A DNA stretch of 64,000 nucleotides from Dryomyza anilis (GCA_951804985.1 OX638136.1:2731852-2795851); one strand, 5' to 3'; counted from the stretch's first letter, positions 32,399-45,340 are shown. Numbers and translations are program-made. Notes: generated by a model from the letters alone, not told the origin.

Positions 32399-33291
32399 TT
32401 AGATTTTTCTTTGGCTCTGGCTTGATTTTGTCGCACGATTTCGTGTGCGTTGAATTTGGTATATTAATAGCTTGTTGCTATCATCGGTATTATATACTAG
32501 TGAGCATTTGCGTTTAAGATTGGTTGGCATTTCAAAATCGTAAACGTATAAAGTACGGAAAGGCGTTTGCCCGTTGGACATATGCATTGTGTTATTGTGT
32601 ACATGAATTGCTGTATTTAACCACTGGTCCCAGTTTGATCCATCCTCTTTTACAAAACTTCGTAAATACTCTGCTAATGGTCGGTGGCTTCGTTCCAAAG
32701 AGCCGTTGGCCTGTGGATGATATTGCGTAATATGTCTTAACAATTTACACGTGTCCGAAAATAATTTTGAAACAAAATTCGAACCATTGTCGGTTATCAA
32801 TACTTTTGCTATGTTATGTAGTGTAATAATTTCGTCGTAAAACACCTACAAGATCCATGTATACTTCATCGAATGGTCGTACAGACGTATCAGTTAAAAC
32901 CATTGGCACAATTAGTAAGACTAGAGCTTTTATTTACTTGGCATTTTTGACAATTCTTAACGTAATCTTTTATTTGTTTCTGCATACCTTTCCACTTAAA
33001 TTGTTTACTGATTCTAAAAAATGTTTTCACTGCACCCTGGTGACCTCCTAACGCTGAGTCATGAAAGTCTTTTATAACTGCTTTAATTTTCTCTGGGTCA
33101 GTTAATAGTAGACTTGAGTTTAATTCGTTCTTGGTGTCTGTTGTTATTTCATCCAGTACTGGCGTGCTCACTTGTTTTTTAGTTTTTGAAATTTGATTAT
33201 CTAATTTATTCTGTGTTGTCTTAGACCGTGTTTGGACCGCAGTAATATCTGGTTCTGGATGTGGAATTCTACTTAAAGCATCTGCGTTCAA
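32399..33291 (-). pseudogene. Errantivirus A integrase (broken)
   Basis: Two minus-strand segments. 33291-32890 has the end of the RNase H/connection region (NADALSRIP) and the zinc-binding N-terminal domain with DFHDSALGGHQG and NCQKCQ, so all four HHCC ligands are visible. 32845-32399 has the catalytic core with TDNGSNF (second Asp) and GSLERSH (Glu). The part containing the first catalytic Asp falls in the frame break near 32850-32890. The family inserts viral cDNA into chromosomes. Closely similar to the integrase of element B at 45391-46326. Confidence 0.85.
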
Positions 33292-33299
33292 ATTCCGTT

Positions 33300-34799
33300 T
33301 ACCTGGTTTGTAAGATATTTCGTAATCATATTCTGATAATTTATGTCTGAAACGTGCTAACCTTGATGTCTGATCTTTGAGATTTGCTGTGCTACGTAAT
33401 GGTTGATGATCTGTATAAATTGAAAATGTTGGCCTAGAAGATAAGCTCTAAAATTTTTCGTTGCCCAGACTACAGCTAAAAATTCCTTTTCAATGGTGGA
33501 GTAATTTTTTCTGCTCCATTTAATGCCCTACTAGCAAATGCTATTGGTCGGTCGCTCCCTACTTTTCCTTGTGACAGTACCTATTGCTTCGTTACTTGCA
33601 TCTGTTGTAAGTAAAAAAAGGTTTTGTAAAGTCTGGATATGCGAGAATGGGTGGTGAAAGTATTGATTCTTGTGTATTGATGAATTTTGACAATTGTCGG
33701 TCCAAGTGAATTTAACATCCTTTCTAAGGAACTTATTAATTGGTAATGATAATTTTGCCATATTGTTTATACATTTTCTGTAATAATTAATTAATCCCAA
33801 AAACGCTTGCACTTCTTTTTTATTTCTTGGTACAGGAATATTTTTCACGCATTCAACCTTTGAGAGGTCTGGTAGAGCACCTAGTTCCGAACATTTATGT
33901 CCTAAATAGACAACTTGTATTTAATTTTAGATTGTGTTCCCTTAATTACTGCAATACTCTACTCAACCTAAGCTCATGTTCAAATAAATTCTTTCCGTAC
34001 ACCACTATATCATCAAGATAAACAAATCAATCGATACCCGGTAAACCTGTTAATATGTGATTCATTATTCTTTGGAAAGTGGCTGGAGCCCATGTTAAAC
34101 AAAAAAGCATTCTGTTAAACTCGAAATGGCCAAGAAGCTATTTTTTCTTAATTTCCTTCTTCAACTAGTACCTGATGATAACAACTTGCCAAGTCTAAAG
34201 TTGTAAAATAGCGACTGTGACCTAATTGGTCTAATATTTCGTCTATTCGAGGAATCGGAAATTCTTGTTTTATTGTCACATCGTTCAATTTACGGAAATC
34301 TATACCTAGCCTCCACTTTTTGTTACCGTCCTTGCCGCTCTTCTTAGGAACTAACAACATCGGTGAATTCCAGGGTGATATGCTTGGCGATATAATGCCG
34401 TCATCCAACATTTTATTAACCTGTCTGTTGATTTCATCTCTATGTGTGTGTGGCAATTTGTATTGCTTTTGATTGATTGGTGGTTGGTTACACTGTGTTA
34501 TTATTTCATGTTTAAGCACTGGCGTGTATGTTAATTCATCGATTTTGTAAAGATGTAATTTCGTCTTTATTCAAGGTTCCATCAAATTTTATTTCTTCTA
34601 AGAATTTGTTAATTCTGTTCGTAATGTTTACTGAATTTATGCTATTTATTGTAGAATTGTTGGTATCCGATTCCTTATACTGATTGAAATTCGAGAATTT
34701 TGGTTTAAAAGTACTGTCTATTATAAATTCTTTTTCTGTAGCATTTAATACGGACACATAAACTCTATTTTTGCTAACATTCGATATGCTTTCGCCCAA
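33300..34799 (-). pseudogene. Errantivirus A reverse transcriptase/RNase H (broken)
   Basis: Minus-strand segments: 34799-34536 (linker), 34519-34148 with the fingers/palm sequence SPWNSPMLLVPKKSGKDG, WRLGIDFRKLNDVT and LDLASCYHQV, then the catalytic YLDDIVVYG about 34000-34020, and 33848-33531 with VQAFLGLINYYRKCI and the RNase H start LTTDASNEAIG. Several frameshifts and stops (for example near 34140 and 33590) separate these. It is a Ty3/gypsy errantivirus-type RT by motif order. Confidence 0.85.
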
Positions 34800-35004
34800 A
34801 TATACTCCTGGACAAATTTCTTGTTTATGTATTAAGACGATTGGAAGTTTTGTTTTTAAACGTAATGATACTATCTTTGCGGTTCTACTTTTAATTCCTG
34901 ATTTAGAAAAATATTTTCCATGTCTGCCCGTGTCCTCATGGGTAGTTGTATAGTATTGTTTTTATCTTTATCATAAAATATTATTTTGTTATCAATTGCA
35001 TTTA

Positions 35005-35397
35005 TTATGGACCTATTCCATATAATATATGGAATAGGTCTCGTCCTATTATTCCATCAGCGGGTATTCCTTGTTCAAGTGCCACTACATGCATCTTTAA
35101 ACAGAACCACTCTATACTGTTGTGCTGAATATTTATTGTCTCTAAAGTCCTCACGCATCCCCCAAAAGCACCACTAAATTCCTTCTGAGTATTTTTATCA
35201 AAACCCGGAAGTCGTATCATCGACCCCTTCTTTACTATACTAGCATCTGCTCCCGAATCTACCAGTAATATGAGTTTTCCATTTTTAGCATCCTCACAAG
35301 GTACTTCGATGAAAGCATCACTTACATTAGGTAGTTTGAAACAGTCACCCTGACAACTGCATATTATACGATTCTTTCTTTTACTAAACTCACTCAT
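35005..35397 (-). pseudogene. Errantivirus A aspartic protease
   Basis: A 130-codon frame with LILLVDSGADAS (catalytic DSGA at residues 47-50) and the later flap/IIGRD motif (DGIIGRDL), typical of retropepsins that cleave gag-pol. A CSCQGDC cluster precedes it. The frame is open, but it is separated by stops from gag and RT, so no functional polyprotein is possible. Confidence 0.75.
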
Positions 35398-35399
35398 AT

Positions 35400-36012
35400 G
35401 ACATATAATCTTCTTATTATATTCTATTACGAAATTCTCAAAACTTTTGGATATTCTTGATAATATGTTCTTTACTTTACCTTACTGCTTATTCTCCAAA
35501 GGTTCCCTTATACTTTTCATATTCTGATAATTTTATTGTTTTGTTCCCCAGTGTAATTGACACAATACCTATAAAGTGTATGATATAAACTAATATTCCT
35601 ACTACTGCATTACAAATCAAACATGGTGGCTCAACATATGTATCAACGGTCACTCCTGACGTTTAATGAACAATATTTTCACCCATTTTTTCTTCTTTCA
35701 ACTTCTCCTTACAGACCAAACACGGTGGCTCAACATATGTATCAACGGTCACTCTCGACGTTTGATGAACGATATTTTCCCCCACGATTTATTGGTTGTT
35801 ATTTGAAGCTGCGGTAGCAAATGTGATCACAGGCTCCTTTGGCGTATGCTCCACTATTTCTACCTTTGACCTAACTTTACTAATGTTAACGGGACCCCAG
35901 CTTATTGGCCTTGACTGGGCCCGTGGTAGTTTCCCCTATTGTGAGCATTACTACCGTTTGGCACAACATTTTTCTTGGCGTGGCCATCCGCTATCATATG
36001 GCCGACTTGACC
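35400..36012 (-). other. Gag-pol junction region with a short direct repeat
   Basis: No clear coding segment. GGTGGCTCAACATATGTATC followed by AACGGTCACTC occurs at about 35625 and again at 35723, a ~65-bp direct repeat 98 bp apart. Confidence 0.4.
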
Positions 36013-37244
36013 TCACCCATAACATGCCCTATTATTTCTGTATGTTCTATTAGGTTCGTTATTGTCATTACTGTTGTTATTTCTAAACGAATTATTATTT
36101 CTATTATTTTCATTACCATTACCATTATTTCTATTATTACGAGTATTGCTGTCTTGCGGATTCTGATTTTGCTGCTGCTGGTCTTGATAGCCGTTATTCT
36201 GAAATCCTCTATAACCCCTTGGTACTGCTGATTCTGAAATCGTTGTTGTTGGTTCCCTGGCGATCTTCCAGTCTATTTGATCCACATCTCCAACTCCAAT
36301 TATTATTTCTATTATTTTCATTACCATTATTAATATTATTATTTCTATTATTACGAGTATTGATGTCTTGCGGAATCTGATTTTGCTGCTGTTGGTGTTG
36401 ATAGCCGTTATTCTGAAATCCTCTATAACCCCCTTGGTACTGCTGATTCTGAAATCGTTGTTGTTGGTTCTCCTGGCGATCTTCCAGTCTATTTGATCCA
36501 CATCTCCAACTCGATTCATATCCGTATTTCTCGCATTCTCTGCAAAATGGTGTATTTTTCGCAAATAACAGTCATCCCTTGTGTGTCCTGGTCTTGTGCA
36601 AAATGAACAGACTGGCCCCTTTTTCATGGCACCCCCTGTATTCCCATTATTTCTATTTTGTTGACTTTTACCCCTATCTTGTCTTGAATTTCTAATATCA
36701 GTTTCTTGATTACTTTTACTAACTGAGGTTCCATTCGGTCTTTTTTCAAAACTATACAGTTCCTACGGTAATCTCGGCCCCCTCAGTATTGTGGCCTCTG
36801 CCCTCAACGCTTCGTCTAATAAATTATTTAAATTATCTGCCTTGCTACTCAACAGTAGTATCTTTACAGTCGGGTCACTCACACCCACAATGCTGTTAGC
36901 ACAGAATTTAATAGTTCCGTGTTAAAAATGTCCGTTGGCAGGTTTTTCTTTTTTTACATTGTATCGGCTATGTCGTTTGCGTTCGACTGCAATTCTTATG
37001 TTGTATTGAACTGAATCTAATGTAGCCACCTTTAAATATGTGCTTTTAAGTAATTCAAACAACTCATCTAAATCATCTATTTTCTTGGTCCTCACTAATT
37101 CGTATGCATCTCCATCAAGACGCAGTTTAATACAAATCATGAATTCCTCCTGATTTTCATCAGTTATTTTAAGGTTCGCTGCCTTACAACCGTCTATAAA
37201 TCTAAGAAGCTCCGTTTTTAGGAACGGTGAATCTTCGCCCTTGA
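36013..37244 (-). pseudogene. gag: Errantivirus A gag, C-terminal part
   Basis: The capsid-like segment at 37244-36922 (FLKTELLRFIDGCKAANLKI, ELVRTKKIDDLDEL) continues, after a frameshift, into an Asn/Gln-rich nucleocapsid-like part with a CCHC zinc knuckle CSFCTRPGHTRDDC (36568-36609), as expected for RNA-binding gag. A 213-bp tandem duplication (units at about 36130 and 36343) repeats the Asn/Gln-rich part. At 37229-37244 the sequence is the target duplication of RTE copy 2, and the reading continues at 40182. Confidence 0.8.
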
Positions 37245-37275
37245 CGACCCACGCAAACGTTTTAAGGACCATGAT

Positions 37276-38350
37276 TTACGGATATGCACCTGGAATGTCC
37301 TGACCCTTTATAGGGAAGATGCCTCTATCCAGCTGGTAGATGTCCTCGAAAAATATAAGGCTGACATCACCGCTATCCAGGAGATGCGATGGACGGAACA
37401 GGGCTGTTCGAAACAAGCGTCCTGTGATATCTACTACAGCTGCCATGCGAAGTGACACGAATTTGGATGTGGTCGGCAAGAGACTCCGCCACCTTGTCTC
37501 TAGGTTCACGCCCGTGGACGAAAGGCTGGCAACAATCCACATCAAGGCTAAATATTTCCATATCAGCCTAATTTGTGCACATGCTCCGACGAACGAAAAA
37601 GATGACGAGACAATAGAGCGCTTCTACGAGCGCCTAGACAACGCATACGAGCGCTGCCCCCGCCACGATTTCAAAATCGTGCTAGGCGATTTTAACGCCA
37701 AGGTGGGCAGAGAAGCCATCTATTGTCCCACAATCGGAAAATTTAGCCTCCATGCCAACACTTCCGATAACGGAACGAGGCTAATAAACTTCGCCGCAGC
37801 ACGAAACATGGTAGTTAGTAGCACTAGATTCGAACATTTCGATATCCGCAAGGCCACATGGTTGTCGCCCGATCAAAAAACTCGAAATCAAATTGATCAC
37901 GTTGTGATTGACGGAAGGTACGCTTCGAGCGTGATGGACGTACGCACTATCCGAGGTGCCAATATGGACTCGGATCATTACCTTGTAGCACACGCTTAAG
38001 CGCACGAAGAACGTACGGAACCAAACGCAGAGAAAGCTAGACGTCGGAAAGCTGCAATCACAACAGACAACGCAAGCCTTTTCCACTCGACTCTCACACC
38101 TGCTTAGACAAAGCACTCCTCCTCTCGATGATATAAGCGCGCAGTGGAATCATATCTCCTGCTCTATGCGTACGGCTGCCGAAGAGGTGCTTGGATTCCA
38201 ACGCCCCCTGAGGAATCAGTGGTATGACCAAGAGTGTCGCGCGGCCACTGCAGAGAAAGACGCTGCGTACAAATCCACCCTGCAGTCAGTAGCTACTCAA
38301 GCTGCGATACAAAGAGAAGAGGAGGGAAGAGAGACGTCTGTTCAGGCGTA
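37276..38350 (+). pseudogene. RTE copy 2 endonuclease region
   Basis: The frame 37340-37999 contains HAPTNEKDDE, GDFNAK and GANMDSDHYLV. The 5' part with the WN and QEMRW motifs lies just upstream in a shifted frame. A frame break near 37996 follows (a stop after DHYLVAHA), with the remaining linker (RNQWYDQECRAATAEKDAAY) at 38166-38351. Domain order is as in copy 1. Confidence 0.8.
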
Positions 38351-38391
38351 AAAAAAGCGAGGCAGAAAGACGTGAGTGTGAGGAGATTGAG

Positions 38392-40160
38392 ATGCATGGG
38401 GACAGGAATGAGGCTCGAAAATTTTTCGAGAAAAAAAGACGCCTAGCCGGAGGTTCAAAATCCGGAGCCTCTTCTTGTAAACATGAGAACGGAAATCTAG
38501 TGACAGATATCCAGGGCACACTGAAAATATGGAGGGATCACTTCTCTAGACTGCTGACCGGTGATGATTACCTCAAATCCTCCGATAGAGAAGCAGACCC
38601 GGCAACCCCAGTACTTGATGACGACGTTGAGATTCCGCCACCCGACCATGACGAGGTCAGAACAGCCATTGCTCGGCAGAAAAATAACAAAGCCGCAGGT
38701 GCTGATGGCCTGCCTGCTGAATTGTTTTAGACCGGATGCGAAGAGCTAATAGAGAGCATGCACGAGCTCGTAAGCAGAATATGGTCGGATGAAGGCATGC
38801 CAAGTGACTGGAACCTCTGCCCAATCCTTAAGAAAGGGGATCCCACTATCTGCGCCAACTACTGTGGGATCAGCCTACTCAATATCGCATACAAGGTTCT
38901 ATCGAGCGTATTATGTGAAAGATTGAAGCCCATCGTCAACAGACTGATTGGACCTTATCAGTGCGGCTTCAGACCTGGAAAGTCCACCATAGACCAGATT
39001 TTCACATTGCGCCTAATCCAGGAAAAGACCCTAGAAAAACAGATCGACACCTACCACCTATTAGTAGACTATAAAGCCGCCTTCGACACTCCGATAAGGG
39101 AACGATTAGACGCCGCAATGTCTGAGTTCGGTATACCTGCGAAACTTATAAAGCTTTGCAGGATGACCCTGAGCAACACACGTTGCTCAGTGAGAATAGG
39201 AAAAGACCTCTCCGAGCCATTTCATACCGAACGAGGTTTCAGACAGGGTGACTTCCTATCCTGCGACTTTTTTAACTTATTGATGGAGAAAATAGTTCGA
39301 GCTGCCGAACCCCGTCAAAGCGGCACTATCCTCAACAAAAGTGTCATGCTGCTCGCATAGGCCGACGATATTGATATCATTGGCAGGAGCACACGAGCAG
39401 TCAGCGCAGCATTCTCCAGATTGGAGAAAGAGTCGCGTCGAATTGGACTAGCGGTGATCGATGACAAGACGAAGTTCCTTGTGTCAACAAGCAAAAAAGA
39501 GTCCGTGCGTCTTGGACAAAAAGCTGATTTTGACACCCACAAGTTCGACATTGTGAAGGACTTCGTCTATCTGGGATCCAGCGTAAACAGCAACAACGAC
39601 GTCAGCCTGGAGATCAAACGGAGAATAACTCTTGCCAACAGGTGCTACTTTGGGCTCAGTAGGCAATTGAGAAGCAGAGCCCTCTCTCGCCGGACAAAAA
39701 TAACGCTCTACAAGTCACTCATCATGCCCGTCCTACTTTATGGTGCAGAAACATGGACGCTGGCCACCACCGATGAGAGAGTACTGGGAGCGTTCGAGAG
39801 AAAGATTCTCCGTAAAATCTTTGGCCCTATCTGCTTTGCTAACGAGTATCGAATCAGGATGAACCACGAGCTGTATGAGTTATTCGACGACATTGACATA
39901 GTCAAGCGCATCAAGATCCAGCGGCTTCGCTGGCTAGGTCATGTCGAACGAATGGATGAAAACACTCCAGCCAAGAAGGTGCTTGAATCGAAACTCGAAG
40001 GTGGACAGCGTAGAACATGGCGTCCAAATCTGCCTTGAAATGACCAAGTTGAGGACAACCTGGCAACGCTTGGTATTTCTAACTGGCGTCAGCGCGCGCA
40101 AAGCAGATCCGACTGGCGCGGCTTCATCTCAGCGGCCAAAACCGACCCACGATTGTAAGG
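38392..40160 (+). pseudogene. RTE copy 2 reverse transcriptase
   Basis: Frames 38392-38730 (linker), 38758-39360 (fingers and palm with PILKKGDP, GFRPGKSTIDQIF, VDYKAAFD and FRQGDFL) and 39421-40038 (thumb and C-terminal domain with RWLGHVERM). The Tyr codon of the catalytic YADD motif is a stop (TAG at 39358-39360, against TAT in copy 1), and a stop at 38730 precedes it, so the copy is dead. It retains the ~55 residues missing from copy 1. Confidence 0.85.
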
Positions 40161-40181
40161 GCCATTTAAGTATGTAAGTAA

Positions 40182-40896
40182 GAATCTTCGCCCCTGAACA
40201 CCGGGACCAGATTTCGTACGCATTTCGAAATATCGTCTGTAGGAATTTCAATTATTGTTCTATCTGTTGTTATGCTTTCTAAATTTTCTTCTATTCTTAA
40301 AGCTTCTTTATGGTATAACGATGTTTCGTGTGCTAAGTTCACTTCCGCCTCTAAAAATCTGATTTTCGAATCCAATTCCCTTACTTTGTTATTTGCCTCT
40401 ACGACTGATTCGAATTCTAACCTTGGTTGTTGACGTAGTGCCCTAGCTACTGATTCATCAGAAATATATTTATCTCTCAAGAATGCTCTTAATTTTTCGT
40501 TTTCCGCCTCTATACCGCAGGCGTGTTCAAACAACTCGTGTTTTTCTGCTAATTTCTGCTAATTTCAAATTCGCCTTTCCAGCCTTCTATCTCTTTTATT
40601 TTATTCTCACTTTTGTGTTCCAAGAAATATATTAATTCTTCGAACACGACATCTACTCCTTCTACTTTAGAAAAAACCTTTGTGTTATTAACTTTATTTT
40701 TTATTAATTATAAATGTTCTTTATTATTTATTTCGAGGCTAATTTGAGCCCACAATTTATCCGTAAACTTGTCCAATTGCCCTAGTATGTTTCCGTATGC
40801 TAACTGTAATTGTTCCAATTCCGCCATATATTTATCAACGACAAAAAAATCTCAATTTATTTCTTAGAACACTCCACAGTTCACGTGGCTCCACAA
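40182..40896 (-). pseudogene. gag: Errantivirus A gag, N-terminal part
   Basis: The minus-strand frame 40534-40182 (NEKLRAFLRDKYISDESVAR, a coiled-coil-like EANNKVRELDSKIRFLEAEV, then VRNLVPVFRGEDS) joins, across RTE copy 2, to the capsid-like segment at 37244. Upstream, 40870-40540 has MAELEQLQLAYGNILGQL-type sequence in another frame. A deleted second copy of this gag start is at 51833-52251. The start codon is unclear: the homologous frame in the second copy opens with GTG GAG CCA. Confidence 0.7.
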
Positions 40897-41755
40897 TGTT
40901 AAAAGAAAAAATATTATAATTTTTTTAAATTTTAAATCTGTTGATTAAAATCAGATATTTTATAATAATGTTAAATTTTTAATTAAATTGACCATGTTAT
41001 AAAAATAAAAAAAAAAATATTTCAAATTTTCCAAATCTTTAAAATGTTATTTTATTCTCATTTAAATTTTAAAATGAAAATGATGTTTTAAAATTTTTAA
41101 AATTTAAAAAAAAAATCAAAAATTCCGTTTCATATTAATTTTAGAAAAAAATGTATTTACTTATCTGAATTTAATATTAAATAAACTTCCTATTTCCTTT
41201 TTATTTCGTTTGTTATTTAATCTTTATTTATTTAATTTCCATTTGTATATTTATTTATTCAATTTGTATTTATTACTTTATTAAACACTGTAATAATTGT
41301 TTAAATTTTCTGCTGTTACTCACGTATATTCAAAAGAAAAATTAAATAATCACCATTTATTTTGTGATTTTTAGTCCTTTTCTTCCTTCTATATAATGAC
41401 AGTCAGTCATTTGAATACATTTCTCCTAAGTCAGATGACAGTCAGTCATTTGAATCTTTATTTATTTAATTTCCATTTGTATATTTATTTATTCAATTTG
41501 TATTTATTACTTTATTAAACACTGTAATAATTGTTTAAATTTTCTGCTGTTACTCACGTATATGCAAAAGAAAAATTAAATAACCACCATTTATTTTGTG
41601 ATTTTTAGTCCTTTTCTTCCTTCTATAGTCCTTCTTCTCTTGCTGAGTATCAATATAATGACAGTCAGTCATTTGAATACATTTCTCCTAAGTCAGATGA
41701 CAGTCAGTCATTTGAATATTTATTAAATGTCTTATTTTAGTAGGAACCATTAACA
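40897..41755 (+). repeat. LTR-like block X, copy 1
   Basis: 859 bp reading TGTTAAAAGAAAAAATATTA ... GGAACCATTAACA on the plus strand. It is immediately followed by TTGGCGCAGCCAG, a primer-binding site for element B, so on the plus strand it behaves as the 5' LTR of B; on its left it abuts errantivirus A gag. It has an internal ~235-bp tandem duplication (units beginning TTTATTTATTTAATTTCC at about 41222 and 41457) with the 16-bp motif GACAGTCAGTCATTTG repeated four times. A longer copy is at 52252-53389. Confidence 0.65.
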
Positions 41756-41776
41756 TTGGCGCAGCCAGTTTTAGAA
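41756..41776 (+). promoter_or_regulatory. Primer-binding site of errantivirus B
   Basis: TTGGCGCAGCCAGTTTTAGA directly follows the AACA end of block X. The TGGCGCAGCC core matches tRNA 3'-end complements used by gypsy-like elements. Confidence 0.7.
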
Positions 41777-41859
41777 CCAAACACTCTAGAAAAATTATAA
41801 AAATATAAACAATTTTGGAAATAGGAACAGTTTCGTTGAAAAAAAATATCATAAACTGA

Positions 41860-42990
41860 TACGTTTAATGGAAACTTTTCAATCATAATTAAAAAAGGCA
41901 CAACATGAAACAACAAAATTAAATGGACAGAGATTAAAAGAATAAACGGTTCAAAAGACTACATTCAGCTAGTTACAGAAAAGATTAGAACCACTGCTGT
42001 CACGAGAATAGAAGAAGCAGACATAATATTCTTATCATTTTTAGAAATAATAGAAGCTAAGACAGATTTTAGCATAACAGAGAAAGAAAAATTAGACACA
42101 GAGTTAACAGAATTAAAAAAAATTGAATAATTGCTTTAGAGATCAAATTAAAACAATTTTGGATCACGCAGAACACTTAGACGAAAATAGAGGAAAACTA
42201 GTGAAAATTATTGAAAACCGGAATTACATAGACACACCGGAAACCTCTAGAAGTGCCAGATTCAGGGATGAGTATGGTAGTATCACAGATGCACAAAAAA
42301 AAATTGTACAGAAAATAGAAATAGACTACTACAGTAAGAATTAGAGTTAGTAACCAACGACTCATTGATACATAAGGAAGCTGTAAATAACAGTGAAATA
42401 AGTCACACAGAAAAAATAAAATTCCCGGAATTTAAATTGGGTATCGAACATATTGCAAAAATGGTGAAGTATGTAAATTCATACAAGGATGTGATTTAGC
42501 GGTAAAGTCAACAAAAGAAACAGAGTGTCAAGAATTTTTATCGTGTAATGTATGGAGATGCTAGTGAGTCTGCTTTAATAACAACTTTAATGATGGCTTC
42601 ACGAACAATACGCAAGCCAATAATAGCAATTATAATGCTGCTGGTAATAATAACCACAACAATGGGAATAATAATAATAATGGAAATAATAGGAATTATA
42701 ATAATAACAATAATAATTGAAGATATAACAACAATAATAGGAAATATAACAATAATAATTACAACAATGGAAATAACTATAACAATAATAATGGTAATAC
42801 CAATAGTAATAGTCGTCAAAATAATAATATTAATAATGACGACAGGAGAAATGGAAATAATAATAATAACAACAATAACAATAATAATAAGAAAGATTTA
42901 AATAAATGTAAATGGTGTGCAAGAATCGAGCATACGTTGGAAAACTGTTACACGAAGAAAAATGTTGACTCTTCCCGCAACCAGGAAAAC
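41860..42990 (+). pseudogene. gag: Errantivirus B gag (decayed)
   Basis: Plus-strand fragments (41900-42340) with EHLDENRGKLVKIIENRNYI, then an AAT/AAC-rich stretch (42610-42890) that in one frame is an Asn-rich linker, followed by a CCHC zinc knuckle CKWCARIEHTLENC at 42907-42948. This mirrors the gag layout of element A. Numerous stops and shifts. The long poly-Ile ORFs here on both strands are out-of-frame readings of the Asn-rich DNA. Confidence 0.65.
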
Positions 42991-43379
42991 TGATAGGGGC
43001 CCAGAATAGGCCAATTATCTGGGAACCCAAGACAAGATGCGACATCAGGCGAACGAAGATAGGAATTGTGAATCAGACGCCGTGCGTGGCAGTGGATACG
43101 TTCGCTATCAATGGTAGGAAAATGGTAGATAATTTTTGTTCACTAATTTTATTAACGTTGAACGTCTTTGGCATAATAGCATTAACAACAAAAAATAATT
43201 TTTATGATTGCATAATAAATAGGGTATGTATAGAAAAAAATAAATGATCTGATTACTTCAGGAATTGATAGCATAAATAAAAATATGAGTAAATATATTG
43301 AAAATATTAAGAAATTAAAATTAAGTTTATATACAAAATCAAAGAAATATCGCATTATTTATAGTAGACATAAGGAATT

Positions 43380-43560
43380 CAGACAGATGTCAAAATAAAT
43401 GATGTCTTTATAGAAATTCCTTGTAAAGAAGCGAAAAATGGAAACTAATATTACTAGTAGATTCTGGTGCAGAGGCTCAGTCTGACGTTACATACAATAA
43501 TGCAGGATCAGGGAGTTCCGGCAAACGATATACTTGGACGAGATAATCTATGGAACCACG
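43380..43560 (+). pseudogene. Errantivirus B protease (fragment)
   Basis: LLVDSGAEAQ with DSGA at 43460-43471, then, after a frameshift, GVPANDILGRDNLW, matching the later IIGRD motif of element A. Most of the region between the two motifs is missing compared with A, so the fold is incomplete. Confidence 0.65.
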
Positions 43561-45340
43561 CAATCATCAATGCAGTGGAAAAGGGATTAACCTTTATAGA
43601 CAGAAATAAAATTGTAACACTACCACTCAGATCACTAGATGAAATAAACAAAATATTATACAGTGAAGAAATAAAAATAACAGCAAGATCTAAAGGTATC
43701 GCCAGATTACCACTACGAACCAAGATCCCCGTAGTAATAATTCAAAAACAGGAAATTTCACCAGGAGTATATATCGGAGAAACCATATCAAATATGAGAA
43801 AAAAGAGTTTTTACGTTTCAGTGTTAAACTCAACAGAAAAAGATATAATATTGAATAAGAACATACAGCTCAAATTTTCAAATTATAATAAATTTATGGA
43901 ACCAGTGAGTGGCACAATGAATAGCGTACAAAGCATAAACATACGACACAGAATATGCAAACTGGATCCAAATGCAAATGTTGAAGAGAAGGCATCTATA
44001 GAAAAAATATGTGCGTCATACCATGATGTATTCCTGTTAGAGGGGGAACAATATAAATTACCACATATTCACAGAGAAGAAATCAACAAACAGGTGCAGA
44101 AGTTATTAGACGACGATATTATATCACCAAGCACGTCGCCTTGGAATTCACCACTACTGTTGGTACCTAAAAAGAGTGGCAAGGACGGGCAGAAAAAATG
44201 GAGACTGGTAATAGATTTCAGAAAACTGAACGACGCAACGATTAAACAAGTATTTCCAATACATCGTATTGATGAAATTTAGGATCAATTAGGTCACAGT
44301 AGGTATTTTTCAACTTTAGATCTTGCAAGTGTTTATCACTAAGTGCTAGTGGATGAACACCACAAAGAAAAAACAGCGTTCAGCACGGGCTTGGGACATT
44401 TTGAATTTAATAGGATGCCATTTGGATTGACGGGGGAACCGCTACGTTTCAAAGAACCACATTTTACAGGATTGCAGGGACTTGATTGTTTCGTATATCT
44501 GGACGATGTAGTGGTGTATGGAAAAAACATAATGGAACACGAAATTAGACTATGTAAGGTGTTCGAAAAATTGAGAGAAAACAATTTGAAATTAAATACG
44601 GAAAAATGCATTTTTTTAAGGCGTGAAGTAGTATATTTAGGGCACAAATGCACGGAATCAGGCGCAATGCCAGATCCCGATAAAATAGAATGCGTCAAAA
44701 ATATTCCGGAACCCAGGACCAAGAAACAAGTACAAGCCTTCTTAGGTTTAGTAAATTATTACAGAAAATTCGTTAAGAATATGGCAAAGTTAACACTACC
44801 GATTAATAAACTGTTGCGGACGGATGGCAGTTTTGTATGGACAGACAAGTCCCAGGATTCATTTATAAAATTTAAGGAAGCAATTATTTCACCTAATGTT
44901 CTAGCATACCCGGATTTTTCAAAACCATTTGTATTAACAACAGATGCAAGAGGAGAAGCTATAGGAGCAGTGCTGTCACAGGGCGAGCCAGGTACTGATC
45001 GACTAATCGCATTTGCAAGTAGAACTCTGAATTACGCAGAAACAAGTTACTCAACAATTGAACGAGAATTTTTGGCAATAGTATGGGCCACAAAAAATTA
45101 TAGAGCGTATTTTTTGGGGCGATATTCACGGTGCGATATTCACTGCATAGCATATCGAATTTAAAGGATCAAACGTCAAGGCTAGCCAGGTTCAGGCACA
45201 AATTATCAGAATATGCGTTCGAAATAATTTATAAACCTGGCAAAAAGAATTTAAATGCTGACGCATTAAGTAGGATTCCACAATTAGAAACAGAAATTGC
45301 GGCAGTTAAACCCGTTCTAAAAATACACCAAAGGCAATAG
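43500..45340 (+). pseudogene. Errantivirus B reverse transcriptase/RNase H
   Basis: The frame 43467-44282 runs from the linker to WRLVIDFRKLNDATIKQV, then a TAG. The next segment (44280-44342) reads LDLASVYH followed by TAA where element A has Gln. 44343-45164 carries FVYLDDVVVYG (catalytic Asp pair), QAFLGLVNYYRKFVKNM and an RNase H with LTTDARGEAIG and TIEREFLAIVW. After a frame change, 45131-45340 ends NADALSRIP. It is better preserved than the A copy but still broken by at least two stops and one frameshift. Confidence 0.9.

Larger units (their letters stand above)
37245..40181 (+). mobile_element. RTE-type non-LTR retrotransposon, copy 2 (5'-truncated)
   Basis: A 2,937-bp plus-strand insertion in errantivirus A gag, flanked by a 16-bp target duplication GAATCTTCGCCC(T/C)TGA (37229-37244 and 40182-40197, one mismatch). 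It starts inside the sequence that in copy 1 lies about 100 bp into the coding region, so it lacks the 5' end, as is usual for target-primed insertions. The 3' tail is AAGTATGTAAGTA. Confidence 0.9.

Noticed and set aside
42538..42901. Poly-Ile/Val ORFs on both strands
   Set aside because: Out-of-frame and antisense readings of the AAT/AAC-rich stretch that encodes the Asn-rich gag linker of element B.
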